Shown in pieces: positions 45,299 to 56,224 of a DNA stretch of 64,000 bases (the stretch's first letter is position 1; every line of letters begins with the position of its first letter). Below the pieces are notes generated by a model that was given only the letters and a program-made list of their open reading frames with translations, did no database searches and was not told the DNA's origin. Source of the stretch: M30B53 sp964600785 (GTDB lineage: Bacteria > Planctomycetota > Planctomycetia > Pirellulales > UBA1268); the NCBI GenBank assembly GCA_964600785.1, contig CAZRKH010000005.1, positions 5,077 through 69,076 of the forward strand, written 5' to 3'. The position numbers were made by a program, and so were the translations under genes.

Positions 45299-46573
45299 AT
45301 GAAATACCTCATCGTGATTCCCGACGGGGCCGCCGACGAGCCGAGGGATGACCTCGATGGCCGCACGCCGCTGGAGGCGGCGAGCACCCCCGCGATTGAT
45401 GGCCTCGCCGCCCGCGGTCGATCGGGGCTTGTCAGCCACGTGCCCGAGGGCTTTCCACCCGGCAGCGAGGTGGCCTGCATGAGCCTGCTCGGCTACGACC
45501 CGCTCGCCTGCTTCACCGGCCGGGCTCCCCTCGAGGCAGCCGCCTCGGGAATCACGCTCGGCCCGCACGACTGGGCGGTTCGCTGCAATCTCGTCACGAT
45601 TCGCGATGATGGCCCGACGCCGATCATGGAGGACTTCACCGCCGGTCACGTCAGTTCCGAGGAGGCGAGCGAATTGCTCGCCGCGGCGGGCGAGGGGCTG
45701 GCCCGGGAATTTCCTCTCGTGGCGGAGCACTGGCGATTCCATCCCGGCGTGAGCTACCGCAACCTGCTGCTGTTTCAGCGGGAGACGCGGGGACAATTGC
45801 AGGGGCAGCCGCAGGATACCGCGGCCGAGCCGCTCGCCGACGACCTGCGGACGGTCCCGCCGCACGACCTGACCGACAAGCCGGTGGCCGACGCCTTCCC
45901 GCGAGGCACCGGCAGCCGCCTGCTCGGCGAGATCATGGCCGCCAGCGGCCGCTGGTTTGCCGGACACCCGGTCAACCTCCGGCGGGTCGAGGCGGGGCAC
46001 AGGCCGGCCACGCATCTCTGGCTGTGGGGAGCCGGGCGGGCCCCGGCGATGCGGCCTTTCAGCGAGATCTACGGCGTCTCGGCCACGATGATCACCGCGG
46101 TCGACCTGTTGCGGGGCCTGGCAGCCCTGGCCGGCTGGCGGAGGCGGGAGGTCGAGGGAGCGACCGGCTACCTCGATACCGACTATGCCGCCAAGGGCCG
46201 GGCCGCCGCGGAAGAACTCGAGCGGGCCGATCTCGTCTGCGTGCATGTCGAGGCACCCGACGAGGCGAGCCACCAGGGGGACACCACCGAAAAGATCACG
46301 GCCATCGAGCGGATCGACGAATTGATCGTGGGACCGCTCGTCGAGCGGCTCGCTGGCAGCGAGCACCGGATTCTCGTCTGTCCCGACCACCCCACGCTGC
46401 TGGCCACGAAGACCCACTCGCGGGGCCTCGTGCCCTATGTGATCGCCGGCACGGGGATCGAGCCCGACGGCGGCACCAGCTACGGCGAGCGGACCGCGGC
46501 AGGCGGCGAGCTGGTCGAACCCGGCTGGAGGCTGATGGGCCGGTTCCTCGGCACCACGCCAGGGGGGAGCTAG
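45299..46573 (+). CDS. ApgM-like protein, proposed homoserine kinase
   Basis: A 424-residue member of the alkaline-phosphatase-like superfamily close to archaeal-type cofactor-independent phosphoglycerate mutase: MKYLIVIPDGAADEPRDDLD, DGLAARGRSGLV, GYDPLACFTGRAPLEAAASG, AVRCNLVT, HVEAPDEASHQGD and RILVCPDHPTLLATKTHSRG. The visible metal-ligand residues (Asp, Ser/His, Asp-His) are retained. A subgroup of this family is proposed to act as homoserine kinase because its genes sit beside threonine-pathway genes; here it is exactly between hom and lysC, with 4 bases before lysC. Homoserine kinase is therefore my preferred role, with phosphoglycerate mutase the alternative. No classical thrB is in the window. 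Confidence 0.85.
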   Translation: MKYLIVIPDGAADEPRDDLDGRTPLEAASTPAIDGLAARGRSGLVSHVPEGFPPGSEVACMSLLGYDPLACFTGRAPLEAAASGITLGPHDWAVRCNLVTIRDDGPTPIMEDFTAGHVSSEEASELLAAAGEGLAREFPLVAEHWRFHPGVSYRNLLLFQRETRGQLQGQPQDTAAEPLADDLRTVPPHDLTDKPVADAFPRGTGSRLLGEIMAASGRWFAGHPVNLRRVEAGHRPATHLWLWGAGRAPAMRPFSEIYGVSATMITAVDLLRGLAALAGWRRREVEGATGYLDTDYAAKGRAAAEELERADLVCVHVEAPDEASHQGDTTEKITAIERIDELIVGPLVERLAGSEHRILVCPDHPTLLATKTHSRGLVPYVIAGTGIEPDGGTSYGERTAAGGELVEPGWRLMGRFLGTTPGGS

Positions 46574-46577
46574 GCGG

Positions 46578-48347
<1,770 letters not shown>

Positions 48348-48393
48348 GATCAGCCGCGACCGCCATCCGCAGGGTATTCCCGGAGGAGCTTCC

Positions 48394-48735
48394 ATGGCCG
48401 AAACGATCTTCTCGCGGATCATTGCCCGCGAGGTTCCCGCGACAATCGTGCACGAGGACGACCGCTGCCTCGCCTTCCACGACGTCTCACCGCAGGCCCC
48501 GGTGCATGTGCTGGTGATTCCCAAGAAGCCGATCGAGCGGCTCAGCGAGATCGACGACGCCGACGCCGACCTGATGGGCCATCTCGTGCTCGTGGCGAGC
48601 CGGCTGGCGGCCACGCTCGGCCTCGCCGACGGCTACCGGCTGGTGGTCAACTGCGGGCCCGCCGGCGGGCAGACGGTCGACCATCTCCACCTGCACCTCC
48701 TCGGCGGCCGCTCAATGAGCTGGCCTCCGGGCTAG
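48394..48735 (+). CDS. HIT-family nucleotide-binding hydrolase
   Basis: A 113-residue HINT-type protein. It contains TIFSRIIAREVPATIVHEDD, DVSPQAPVHVLVIPKKPIER, NCGPAGGQTVDHLHLHLLGG with the histidine triad HLHLH. Such proteins hydrolyse adenosine phosphoramidates or bind nucleotides; the cellular role in this organism is unknown. The ATG at 48394 has a strong GGAGGAG site 5-9 bases upstream. It is 46 bases after lysC and converges on the BFN/ValRS gene. Confidence 0.95.
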   Translation: MAETIFSRIIAREVPATIVHEDDRCLAFHDVSPQAPVHVLVIPKKPIERLSEIDDADADLMGHLVLVASRLAATLGLADGYRLVVNCGPAGGQTVDHLHLHLLGGRSMSWPPG

Positions 48736-48759
48736 CCGGGGCTGAAAAGCTCTACCCGG
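48736..48759. terminator. Bidirectional hairpin between convergent genes
   Basis: CCGGG (48736-48740) pairs with CCCGG (48755-48759), and inside it GCT-GAAA-AGC (48741-48750) forms a tetraloop stem. It starts right after the HIT stop and could end transcripts from both sides. No strong T tract is seen. Confidence 0.4.
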
Positions 48760-48776
48760 GCTGTTTCCACGGGCAG

Positions 48777-49178
48777 CTAGCCGAGGACGTCGGCGAGCAC
48801 GTCTTCGGCGACGTAGATCGGCAGGTTGGGCTCGCAGGTGACCGCCACCGCGATCGCGTCGGAAGGACGGGCATCGATCTCGATGAGCTCGCCATCCTTT
48901 TCCACGCGGATCACCGCAAAATAGGTGTGCTCTTTGAGTTCGGAGACGATCACGTCCTGGAACTCCCCACCGAGCAGCTCCACCGCCGCCACGAGCAGGT
49001 CGTGGGTCAGCGGCCGGGGGGCCTGATGATGCTTCACGCGTCGGTCGATGCTGGTCGCCTCGAACAGGCCGATCAAAATCGGAAACGTCCGGTCGCCCTC
49101 CACCTCCTTGAGGTAGACGACCTGCTGGTCGTTGATCTCGCTGATGATGATCCGTGACAACTCCATCTGCACCGTCAT
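48777..49178 (-). CDS. Bifunctional nuclease (DUF151/BFN) domain protein, internal start
   Basis: The last 133 codons of the ValRS frame encode a complete BFN-domain protein: MELSRIIISEINDQQVVYLK, FPILIGLFEATSIDRRVK, RPLTHDLLVAAVELLGGEFQ and ARPSDAIAVAVTCEPNLPIY. Plant and bacterial members have DNase and RNase activity. The ATG at 49178 has GGAGAA 7-12 bases upstream, and homologues of this length occur alone, so independent translation is the simplest reading even though no stop separates it from valS. Listed separately so the domain is not lost; it shares its stop with the longer frame. Confidence 0.8.
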   Translation of the reverse strand: MTVQMELSRIIISEINDQQVVYLKEVEGDRTFPILIGLFEATSIDRRVKHHQAPRPLTHDLLVAAVELLGGEFQDVIVSELKEHTYFAVIRVEKDGELIEIDARPSDAIAVAVTCEPNLPIYVAEDVLADVLG

Positions 49179-52100
49179 GGGTCGTTCTCCGACACAAGGC
49201 TTCCTGGAAACCCTGCAGGACCATCCATCCGCTCGGGCCTGCGACGACCCGAGTCTACCCGAAAGCCCCCGCCGTCGCCCGCCGGGGCCGGCGGGGCAGC
49301 TCGATTCGCGGCGGCTGCGGAGATCCTCGAGCGTCGCCGCGGCGGCCGTGAGGCGTTCTTCCAGTTCGGCAAGCTGGGCCCGCTCCCGCTCGACGACCTC
49401 CGCGGGGGCCCTGGTCACGAAGCCCTGGTTGTCGAGCTTCTTGCGTTTCGCCTCGACGAGCCCGGCGAGCTTGTCGCGGTCCCTGCCGACGCGGCGGATC
49501 TCCGCCTCCACGTCGACAAGCCCCGCAAGATCGACCGCCAGCTCGCACCCCCCGGCCGACACCACCGCCGCATCCGCCGGCGTCTTCGCCGCAGGACCGA
49601 TGTCGAGCACCTCGGCGGTGGCCATCGCCGCGAGGGCGTCGAGCATCGGCTCGAGCAGGGCCTTCCGCGAGGCGTCGGCACGGATCACGACCGAGAGCAC
49701 CGTCCGCGGAGGCACGTTCTGGCGGGCACGAACCTCGCGGATCGCCCCCACCACCGCCAGAAAAGCCGCCAGCCGATCCTCGCTCTCGCGGTCGATCCAG
49801 GAATCGGGTGGCGCCGGCCAGCGGGCGATCATCACCGATTCCGCCGGCGGCCCCTCGTCCCACGGCAGCCGCCGGTCGCCGGCCGCCTCGCGGAGGTGCT
49901 GCCACAGTTCCTCGGTGACAAACGGCATGATCGGGTGCAGCAGTCGCAGGATCGTGTCGAGGCCGGTGACGAGCATCGCCTGGGCCCGCGGACGGGCGAC
50001 CGGGTCGGCCAGCCGCGGCTTGGAGAGCTCGAGATAGCCGCTGCAGTATTCATCCCAGGCGAAAGCGTAGAGAATCCTCGCGGCCTCGGCGAAGCGGAAG
50101 GCATCGATCGCGGCGGTCACCTCGGCGGTCACGCTCGCCAGCCGGCTGCACAGCCAGGCCTCCTCCAGCGGCGCCGCCGGCTCGGCCCCGGCCCCGCCGA
50201 TGGTCGTGGCGTCGCCGTTGAAGTCGTCGAGGTTCAGCAGCACGAAGCGGGTGGCGTTGAAGAGCTTGTTGGCAAAATTGCGACCTGCGTCAAACCGCTC
50301 GCTGACCGCCGGACCGCGGGGCAGGGCGAGATCTTCGGCGGTGCTCGCCCACTGGGTGCGGAAGGGCTTGCCGCACTTCGGGCAGTCGATCCGCGGCTTC
50401 GTGCGGTTGGCCGTGGTCTGCTCGATGCGGTGGCCGCAGGAGGGGCAGGCAAACTCCACCGGCATCCGCACGTCCTGCGTTTCGGTGGCCATGCTCGCCA
50501 TCCCGAAGCGGAGGGCATCGGCGCCGAGCGACTCGATCACGTCGAGCGGATCGACGCCGTTGCCCTTGCTCTTGCTCATCGTTTCGCCGTAACGGTCGAG
50601 AATCTTGGGGTGGATCACGACGTCGGCAAACGGCGGTCGCCCGGTGTCGAACAGCCCCATGATCACCATCCTCGCGACCCACAGCGTGATGATGTCGCGG
50701 CTGGTGACCAGGGTGGTGGTGGGATAGAAGCAGTCCATCTCGGGCGTGGCCTGCGGCCAGCCGAGCGTGGAGTGAGGCCACAGCGCCGAGGAGAACCAGG
50801 TGTCGAGCACGTCGGGATCCCGCTCGAGGGGCTGGCCGGCGACATGCTCGACCTCGAGCGACTCCCCGCGGCAGCAGACAAACCAGTCCCGCGGTCCCTC
50901 GCCCGCCGGCTCGCCGTCGGCCGGTGCCCAGGCCACGTCGCCGCGGCCGGTGAAGGCGGCGGCCAGGTCGGCCTCGCCGACGCCCGCCACATGCCAGATC
51001 GGGATCCGATGGCCCCACCAGAGCTGGCGGCCAACCGGCCAGTCCCGCTTCTCGCCGAGCCAGTCGAGGTAGCTCTTGGCATATCTCGGAGGCGAGAACC
51101 GCACCGCCCCATCCTCGACCGCGCGGAGGGCCGGCTCGGCCAGCTCCGCCATGCGGATGAACCACTGGTCGGCCAGGTAGGGCTCGATCGGAGTCTTGGA
51201 GCGGTCGGAATGGGCGAGATCGATCAGCCGGTCTTCGACCGCCTCCAGCAGGCCGGCGGCCTCGAGGTCGGCGACGACCTTCTTGCGGGCCCGGGAAATC
51301 GTGAGTCCCGCATAGGGACCCGTGGACTCGTTGAGCGTCCCGTCGGGCTCGAGGATGTTGATCATCGGCAGACCCTGCCGCAGGCCCACTTCGTAGTCGT
51401 TGGGATCGTGGGCGGGCGTGATCTTGACCGCGCCGCTGCCCATCTCGGGCTTGGCCCACTCGTCGGCCACCAGCGGGATCGCTCGGCCGGCAAGCGGCAG
51501 GCGACCCCGCCTGCCCGAGCGGGCCATCGCCGCCAGCCGTTCAAGCTCTTCGAGCATCTCCCTCCGCCGCTGCTCGAGGGCCGCCAGTTCCGCGGCGAGG
51601 GCAGCCGGGTCGGCCGCGAGCTTTTCGCGGGCCGCCGCCTCCACCGCCGCGAGGGCCGCAGCCGGGTCGGGGTGGACCGCCACCGCGGTGTCGCCCAGGA
51701 GCGTCTCCGGACGGGTCGTGGCGACCGTCACGCTCGTCGGTTCGCCGGGCGCCGGATCGATGACGTCGTAGCGGATGTGCCAGAAGTGCCCCTTGACCTC
51801 CTCGTGGAAGACCTCGTCGTCGCTGACGGCCGTCTGCAGGAAGGTGTCCCAGTTGACCAGCCGCTTGCCGCGGCGGACGAGGCCACGCTCGAAGAGCCGG
51901 AAGAAGGCCTCGCGGACCGCCGCGGCACACTGCTCGTCGAGCGTGAAGCGGGTGCGGCTCCAGTCGCAGCTCGCCCCGAGTTCACGCAGCTGGCCGAGGA
52001 TGCGGGTTTCGTATTGCTCTTTCCACTGCCAGATCCGCTCCACGAGCTTCTCCCGACCGAGATCGTGGCGGGAGAGCTTCTCCTCCTCGAGCAGCCGCCG

Positions 52101-52382
52101 CTCCACGACGGCCTGGGTGGCGATTCCCGCATGGTCGGTGCCCGGCATCCAGAGCGTGAGGTAGCCCTGCATCCGTCGGCACCGTACGAGGATGTCCTGG
52201 AGGGTGTTGTTGAGAGCGTGGCCGAGGTGCAACGCCCCGGTCACGTTCGGCGGCGGGATCACGATCGAGAAGATCTTCCGTCCCCCCTCCGGCTCGGCAT
52301 GCCAGTAGCGACCGGAGTCCCAAAGGGTGTGGCAGCGGGCCTGGGCGGCGGTATGGTCGAAGTGCTTGGGGAGCTCGTGCAT
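48777..52382 (-). CDS. valS: Valyl-tRNA synthetase, frame open into a BFN nuclease domain
   Basis: Charges tRNA-Val. Class I features: the HIGH-type HLGHALNN, editing domain with TVATTRPETLLGDTAVAVHP and GSGAVKITPAHDPND, KMSKS-type TMSKSKGNGVDPLDV, anticodon domain, and the C-terminal coiled coil ending near EERLTAAAATLEDL. Two insertions stand out: an Ala/Glu-rich helical stretch in the editing domain and a CxxC...CxxC zinc ribbon (FACPSCGHRIEQ ... DCPKCGKPF) after KMSKS. No stop follows the coiled coil: the frame crosses a roughly 45-residue Arg/Gly/Ser-rich bridge and enters the BFN domain of the next entry, for 1,201 residues in total. A base error, lost stop or genuine fusion are all possible. 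The ATG at 52382 matches the family start (ELPKHFDHTAAQ). Confidence 0.9.
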   Translation of the reverse strand: MHELPKHFDHTAAQARCHTLWDSGRYWHAEPEGGRKIFSIVIPPPNVTGALHLGHALNNTLQDILVRCRRMQGYLTLWMPGTDHAGIATQAVVERRLLEEEKLSRHDLGREKLVERIWQWKEQYETRILGQLRELGASCDWSRTRFTLDEQCAAAVREAFFRLFERGLVRRGKRLVNWDTFLQTAVSDDEVFHEEVKGHFWHIRYDVIDPAPGEPTSVTVATTRPETLLGDTAVAVHPDPAAALAAVEAAAREKLAADPAALAAELAALEQRRREMLEELERLAAMARSGRRGRLPLAGRAIPLVADEWAKPEMGSGAVKITPAHDPNDYEVGLRQGLPMINILEPDGTLNESTGPYAGLTISRARKKVVADLEAAGLLEAVEDRLIDLAHSDRSKTPIEPYLADQWFIRMAELAEPALRAVEDGAVRFSPPRYAKSYLDWLGEKRDWPVGRQLWWGHRIPIWHVAGVGEADLAAAFTGRGDVAWAPADGEPAGEGPRDWFVCCRGESLEVEHVAGQPLERDPDVLDTWFSSALWPHSTLGWPQATPEMDCFYPTTTLVTSRDIITLWVARMVIMGLFDTGRPPFADVVIHPKILDRYGETMSKSKGNGVDPLDVIESLGADALRFGMASMATETQDVRMPVEFACPSCGHRIEQTTANRTKPRIDCPKCGKPFRTQWASTAEDLALPRGPAVSERFDAGRNFANKLFNATRFVLLNLDDFNGDATTIGGAGAEPAAPLEEAWLCSRLASVTAEVTAAIDAFRFAEAARILYAFAWDEYCSGYLELSKPRLADPVARPRAQAMLVTGLDTILRLLHPIMPFVTEELWQHLREAAGDRRLPWDEGPPAESVMIARWPAPPDSWIDRESEDRLAAFLAVVGAIREVRARQNVPPRTVLSVVIRADASRKALLEPMLDALAAMATAEVLDIGPAAKTPADAAVVSAGGCELAVDLAGLVDVEAEIRRVGRDRDKLAGLVEAKRKKLDNQGFVTRAPAEVVERERAQLAELEERLTAAAATLEDLRSRRESSCPAGPGGRRRGLSGRLGSSQARADGWSCRVSRKPCVGERPMTVQMELSRIIISEINDQQVVYLKEVEGDRTFPILIGLFEATSIDRRVKHHQAPRPLTHDLLVAAVELLGGEFQDVIVSELKEHTYFAVIRVEKDGELIEIDARPSDAIAVAVTCEPNLPIYVAEDVLADVLG

Positions 52383-52505
52383 GGGATGGCTGGCGGGGCT
52401 CTGTGAGGCTCGAAAACAAGACGCACAGCATAGTCGTCCAACCACGGCCGACCGACCCCGGTGTCCGGTCTGCCGCGGGCAGATGCAGCCAGCGGCGATC
52501 GCGGT

Positions 52506-52511
52506 TATGAT
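52506..52511 (+). promoter_or_regulatory. Extended -10-like box ahead of ppa
   Basis: GCGGTTATGATCAGC contains TATGAT at 52506-52511, 81 bases before the GTG of the pyrophosphatase gene, in the divergent gap with valS. No convincing -35 partner. Confidence 0.25.
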
Positions 52512-52592
52512 CAGCCACGGTGCGGAAGGCGGCATGATCCCGCGAGGCCCCACTCGGCCCGGCCGTGTCCGCCCGCTCCCACAGGTTCCAGC

Positions 52593-53267
52593 GTGCTTTC
52601 GACGACCTACTCCCGATCTCGGCCGCATCCTTGGCATGGCCTCTCCGTCGGTCCCGAGCCGCCAAGCGTGGTGAGCGTGTTTGTCGAGATCACGCCGTTT
52701 GACCTCGTGAAATACGAGGTCGACAAGCACACCGGCTATCTCCGTGTCGACCGGGCACAGAAGACCAGCTCGTTGCCGCCGGCGATCTACGGCTTCATCC
52801 CGCAGACGCTCGCCGGCGGCGAGGTGGCCACGATGATGCCGGAGGCCCGCAGGGGCGACCTCGACCCGCTCGACATCTGCGTGCTCGCCGAACGGCCGAT
52901 CAACCGGGCCGAGGTGCTGCTGCAGGCTCGCGTGATCGGGGGTGTGCCGATGCTCGACCACGGCGAGGCCGACGACAAGATCGTGGCGGTCATGCTCCAC
53001 GACCCGGTCTACGGCGGCTTCAGCGATATCGAGGAAGTGCCCGCGGTGCTCACCGACCGGCTGGTGCATTACTTCAGCACCTACAAGCTCACCCGGCCCG
53101 ACGACGGCGGGGTGCGGGTCGGCGATCCCTACCAGCGGGCCCATGCCGAGGCTGTTGTCTCCGCCGCGATCCGTGACTATCAGGCCGCCTTCACCAGCAA
53201 GCAGGATTTGTCGCCGGTGCCGCCCGCGCCGGCAGACCGCCCGTCCGCTACTCCTCGAACAGTTTGA
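52593..53267 (+). CDS. ppa: Soluble inorganic pyrophosphatase (family I)
   Basis: Hydrolyses PPi and so drives tRNA charging and polymerisation. The 224-residue protein contains PWHGLSVGPEPPSVVSVFVE, KYEVDKHTGYLRVDR, YGFIPQTLAGGE, the metal motif GDLDPLDICVL and DDKIVAVMLHDP. The N-terminal PWHGLSVGP stretch is conserved in the family, which is why the GTG at 52593 is chosen rather than an ATG-like start further in. The C-terminal tail (SPVPPAPADRPS) overlaps the end of topA by 20 bases, tail to tail. It diverges from valS. Confidence 0.93.
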   Translation: MLSTTYSRSRPHPWHGLSVGPEPPSVVSVFVEITPFDLVKYEVDKHTGYLRVDRAQKTSSLPPAIYGFIPQTLAGGEVATMMPEARRGDLDPLDICVLAERPINRAEVLLQARVIGGVPMLDHGEADDKIVAVMLHDPVYGGFSDIEEVPAVLTDRLVHYFSTYKLTRPDDGGVRVGDPYQRAHAEAVVSAAIRDYQAAFTSKQDLSPVPPAPADRPSATPRTV

Positions 53268-56010
53268 GTTCGGCGGTGCCGCCGGGGATCATGAGATCGG
53301 CAAGCGGGGTGCCATCGGGCACCGGTGTGACACCGTCGCGACGTGTCAGCTGAATCTTCGGCTGGGCCGCGAGATGGGCCTCGAGTTCTTTGGTGAGCTT
53401 CTTCTGGTCCTGCTCCGGCAGCTTCGTGAAGGTGCCCCGGCCGCGGCACTTGGGAAATGCCCCGCAGCCGAGCCAGGGTCCTCGCTTGCCTTCGCGGAGG
53501 TTCAGCGGCTCGCCGCATTTGTCGCAGGAAAGGTCGGTCACAAGCGGGGGCGGAGCGGGAAACTTGATGTTGCCCTTCTTGTCGATGTTGACGATATAGG
53601 GCGGTGGCTCGTCAACACCGCCGCCGACCACCTTCTTTCCCTTGGACTTCGCCGGGCGGGGCTTGTCTTCAACGAGAAAGTCGCCGAAGCGGCCGGTCTT
53701 TTTGATCATCGGAATTCCCGCCGGAGAAAGCAGGTCGATCTGCTCGGGCAGTTGCGGCTTTCCTTCGCTGTCGACCTGTATCCCGTAGCTGCAGGCGGGC
53801 ACCTCCTTGGGCTTCGCCTTCGAGGGCCGGCCGCTGGGCGTCGTGGCGGGAATCTTTTCGAGCACCTTCTCGTTGAAGCCGCTGCAGGAGAGGAAGCGGC
53901 CGTTCTTGCCGAGGCGGTATTCCAGTCGGCGGCCGCATTCGGGGCAGGCGTAGGGCGAGGGATCGGCCTTCGCCTTGACATGCTCTTCCTGCATCGCCGA
54001 CTCGAGTTTCGGCTCGAGCTCATCGTGAAACTCGTGGAGCATCTCGACCCACCCTTTGGTGCCCTGGGCGACCTGGTCGAGCTCCTGCTCGATCTCGCGG
54101 GTGTAGCCGATCTCGATGAACTGGTCGCGGAAGCCCCGCTTGAGGAAGTCGGTGACCGCCTCGCCGAGGGCCGTCGCGTAGAACCGCCGGTCCCGCTGCT
54201 CGACGTAGCCGCGGTTCTCGATGACGTTGATGATGCTGGCGTAGGTCGAAGGCCGGCCGATTCCCTCCTCCTCGAGTTTCTTGACCAGCGAGGCCTCGGA
54301 GTAACGCGGTGGGGGAGCCTGGAACTTCTGCCGGGCGTCGATCTCGAAAGGGGCGAGCACCGCGTGCTTCTCGAACTCCGGCAGCACCTGCTCACCGTCG
54401 CCCTTGGGCACGCCGCTGATCCGCAGGCAGCCGTCGAACTTCAGCACGCGGCCGTTGGCCTTGAAGACCGCGCCGGTGTCACGGTCGCTCCGCCGCAGCC
54501 GCACCGTGGTCGAGTCCCACTGGGCGTCGGTCGCCTGGCAGGCCACAAAGCTCTCCCAGATCAGGCGGTAGAGCCGCGCCTGCTCGCTGGTCAGGGCGGC
54601 GGCCACGGCGTCGGGATCGCGGAAGGGATCGGTCGGGCGAATCGCCTCGTGGGCCTCCTGGGCCGACTGGTTGGAGCTCGAATAATGACGGGGCTTTTCG
54701 GGCAGGTAGTCCTTGCCGAGCCGCTCTTCGAGGTAGCGGCGGGCGCCGGCGATCGCCTCGCCGGAGAGGTTGGTGGAATCGGTTCGCATGTAGGTGATCA
54801 GGCCCACACGGCCCTCGCCGGGCAGGTCGATGCCTTCGTAGAGCTGCTGGGCGATCCGCATTGTGCGATCGGTGCTCATGCCCAGACGGCTGCTGGCGGC
54901 CTGCTGCAGGGTGCTGGTGATCAGCGGCGGATAGGGCTTCGACTTGGTGCGGCTGACCTCGACCGATTCGACCGTGTAGCGGGCGGCAGGATCGGGCCGG
55001 CCGGTGATCGTGACCACGTTGCGTCCGCGGCCCTTGGCCTTTTCATCGACGCTCCGCACGACTTCCACATCGAGCAGCCCGGCCCCCTCGGCGGCGGCCA
55101 CCGCGTCGTCTGCGAGGTCGGCCGAGGAATCATTTTCGGCCGCGATCTTCAGCGGCTGGCCGCCGAGTTCCACCATCTCGCAGGAGAGCGCATGCCGCTC
55201 GGCGAGCCAGGCCATCTGGTCCCGCTTCAACGGAGGACGGCCGCGTTCATCACGCTGGCCGATGAAGGCGGTCCAGTCGGCGTGGGCCGTGGCGGCCTCG
55301 GCGACACTGAAGGTCATCGCCGCCGAGAGATGCCACGACTCGGCCGGGGTGAACTCGCGGATCTCCTGTTCTCTTTCGGCCACGATTCGCAGGGCCACGC
55401 TCTGCACCCTCCCGGCGGAGAGGCGGCCTGCCACCTTCTTCCAGAGGATCGGCGAAACCCGATAGCCGACGATCCGATCGACGATGCGGCGGGCCTGCTG
55501 GGCCTCCACGCGGGGCATGTTGATCGCCCGGGGCGACTGGAAGGCCCGCTGCACCTCGGCCTTGGTGATCGCGTCGAAGGTGACTCGCTTGGCCCTCGCC
55601 GGATCGACGCCGAGAACCTCGGTCAGGTGCCAGGCGATCGCCTCCCCCTCGCGGTCGAGGTCGGTGGCGAACCAGATGTCGCTGGCATTCTTGGCGAGCC
55701 TGCGCAGTTCGGCGACGGTCTTGCTCTTGCCGTCGGAGATCTCGTAGCAGGGGGCGAAGTCGTGCTCGAGATCGACGCCGGGCACCGGCTGCTTGGTGCC
55801 CTTGGGGGCCTTGGCGGGCAGGTCGCGGATGTGGCCCACCGAGGCGGTGACCACGAATCCGTTGCCGAGATACTTCTCGATCGTCTTGGCCTTCGCCGGG
55901 CTCTCCACGATCACCAGTTCGTAGTCACCCCTCGGCGGGGAAGTCATTGCCCGGGAGCGTTTGGCGGAACGCTTGGCGGTGCGACGGGATGTGGCGGCTT
56001 TCTTGGCCAT
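53248..56010 (-). CDS. topA: DNA topoisomerase I
   Basis: A 920-residue type IA enzyme that relaxes negative supercoils. After a basic, Lys/Arg-rich N terminus comes the Toprim domain (LVIVESPAKAKTIEKYLGNG, DLDREGEAIAWHL), the gate domains, and the active-site Tyr in GLITYMRTDSTNLSGEA. The C-terminal third carries zinc/ribbon repeats: CPECGRRLEYRLGKNGRFLS, a middle repeat with YGIQVDSEGKPQLPEQIDLL lacking the full Cys set, and CDKCGEPLNLREGKRGPWLG. The ATG at 56010 gives the family-like start; the frame to 56127 is unsupported. The basic head may aid DNA binding. Confidence 0.96.
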   Translation of the reverse strand: MAKKAATSRRTAKRSAKRSRAMTSPPRGDYELVIVESPAKAKTIEKYLGNGFVVTASVGHIRDLPAKAPKGTKQPVPGVDLEHDFAPCYEISDGKSKTVAELRRLAKNASDIWFATDLDREGEAIAWHLTEVLGVDPARAKRVTFDAITKAEVQRAFQSPRAINMPRVEAQQARRIVDRIVGYRVSPILWKKVAGRLSAGRVQSVALRIVAEREQEIREFTPAESWHLSAAMTFSVAEAATAHADWTAFIGQRDERGRPPLKRDQMAWLAERHALSCEMVELGGQPLKIAAENDSSADLADDAVAAAEGAGLLDVEVVRSVDEKAKGRGRNVVTITGRPDPAARYTVESVEVSRTKSKPYPPLITSTLQQAASSRLGMSTDRTMRIAQQLYEGIDLPGEGRVGLITYMRTDSTNLSGEAIAGARRYLEERLGKDYLPEKPRHYSSSNQSAQEAHEAIRPTDPFRDPDAVAAALTSEQARLYRLIWESFVACQATDAQWDSTTVRLRRSDRDTGAVFKANGRVLKFDGCLRISGVPKGDGEQVLPEFEKHAVLAPFEIDARQKFQAPPPRYSEASLVKKLEEEGIGRPSTYASIINVIENRGYVEQRDRRFYATALGEAVTDFLKRGFRDQFIEIGYTREIEQELDQVAQGTKGWVEMLHEFHDELEPKLESAMQEEHVKAKADPSPYACPECGRRLEYRLGKNGRFLSCSGFNEKVLEKIPATTPSGRPSKAKPKEVPACSYGIQVDSEGKPQLPEQIDLLSPAGIPMIKKTGRFGDFLVEDKPRPAKSKGKKVVGGGVDEPPPYIVNIDKKGNIKFPAPPPLVTDLSCDKCGEPLNLREGKRGPWLGCGAFPKCRGRGTFTKLPEQDQKKLTKELEAHLAAQPKIQLTRRDGVTPVPDGTPLADLMIPGGTAELKLFEE

Positions 56011-56121
56011 AAAGAGCGAGGGCCCCTCGTGCGGCAACGGCCCGGGGGAGCCCTCAGCAGGGCAGCCCGGGCCGCGGTGGACGTGGCGGGGTGGCAGGGC
56101 GACGCCGACGAGGCAGCCGCC

Positions 56122-56151
56122 TTCCATCCCGGTCCATCAAAGCGGTACCCT
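56122..56151 (+). promoter_or_regulatory. Candidate promoter for the carbonic anhydrase gene
   Basis: TTCCAT (56122-56127) and TACCCT (56146-56151) with the 18-base spacing; the -10-like box ends 73 bases before the ATG. The hexamers are weak. Confidence 0.25.
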
Positions 56152-56224
56152 GCCCCCTGCCGGCCTGTCAAGTTGGTCTCGAGCGGCCGCCGGGTCCCTA
56201 CGCCTCCGGAAGAGAAATTCACCG

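Noticed and set aside
52383..53144. N-terminal extension of the valS frame
   Set aside because: The added 254 residues are antisense to ppa, and the conserved ValRS N terminus begins at 52382.
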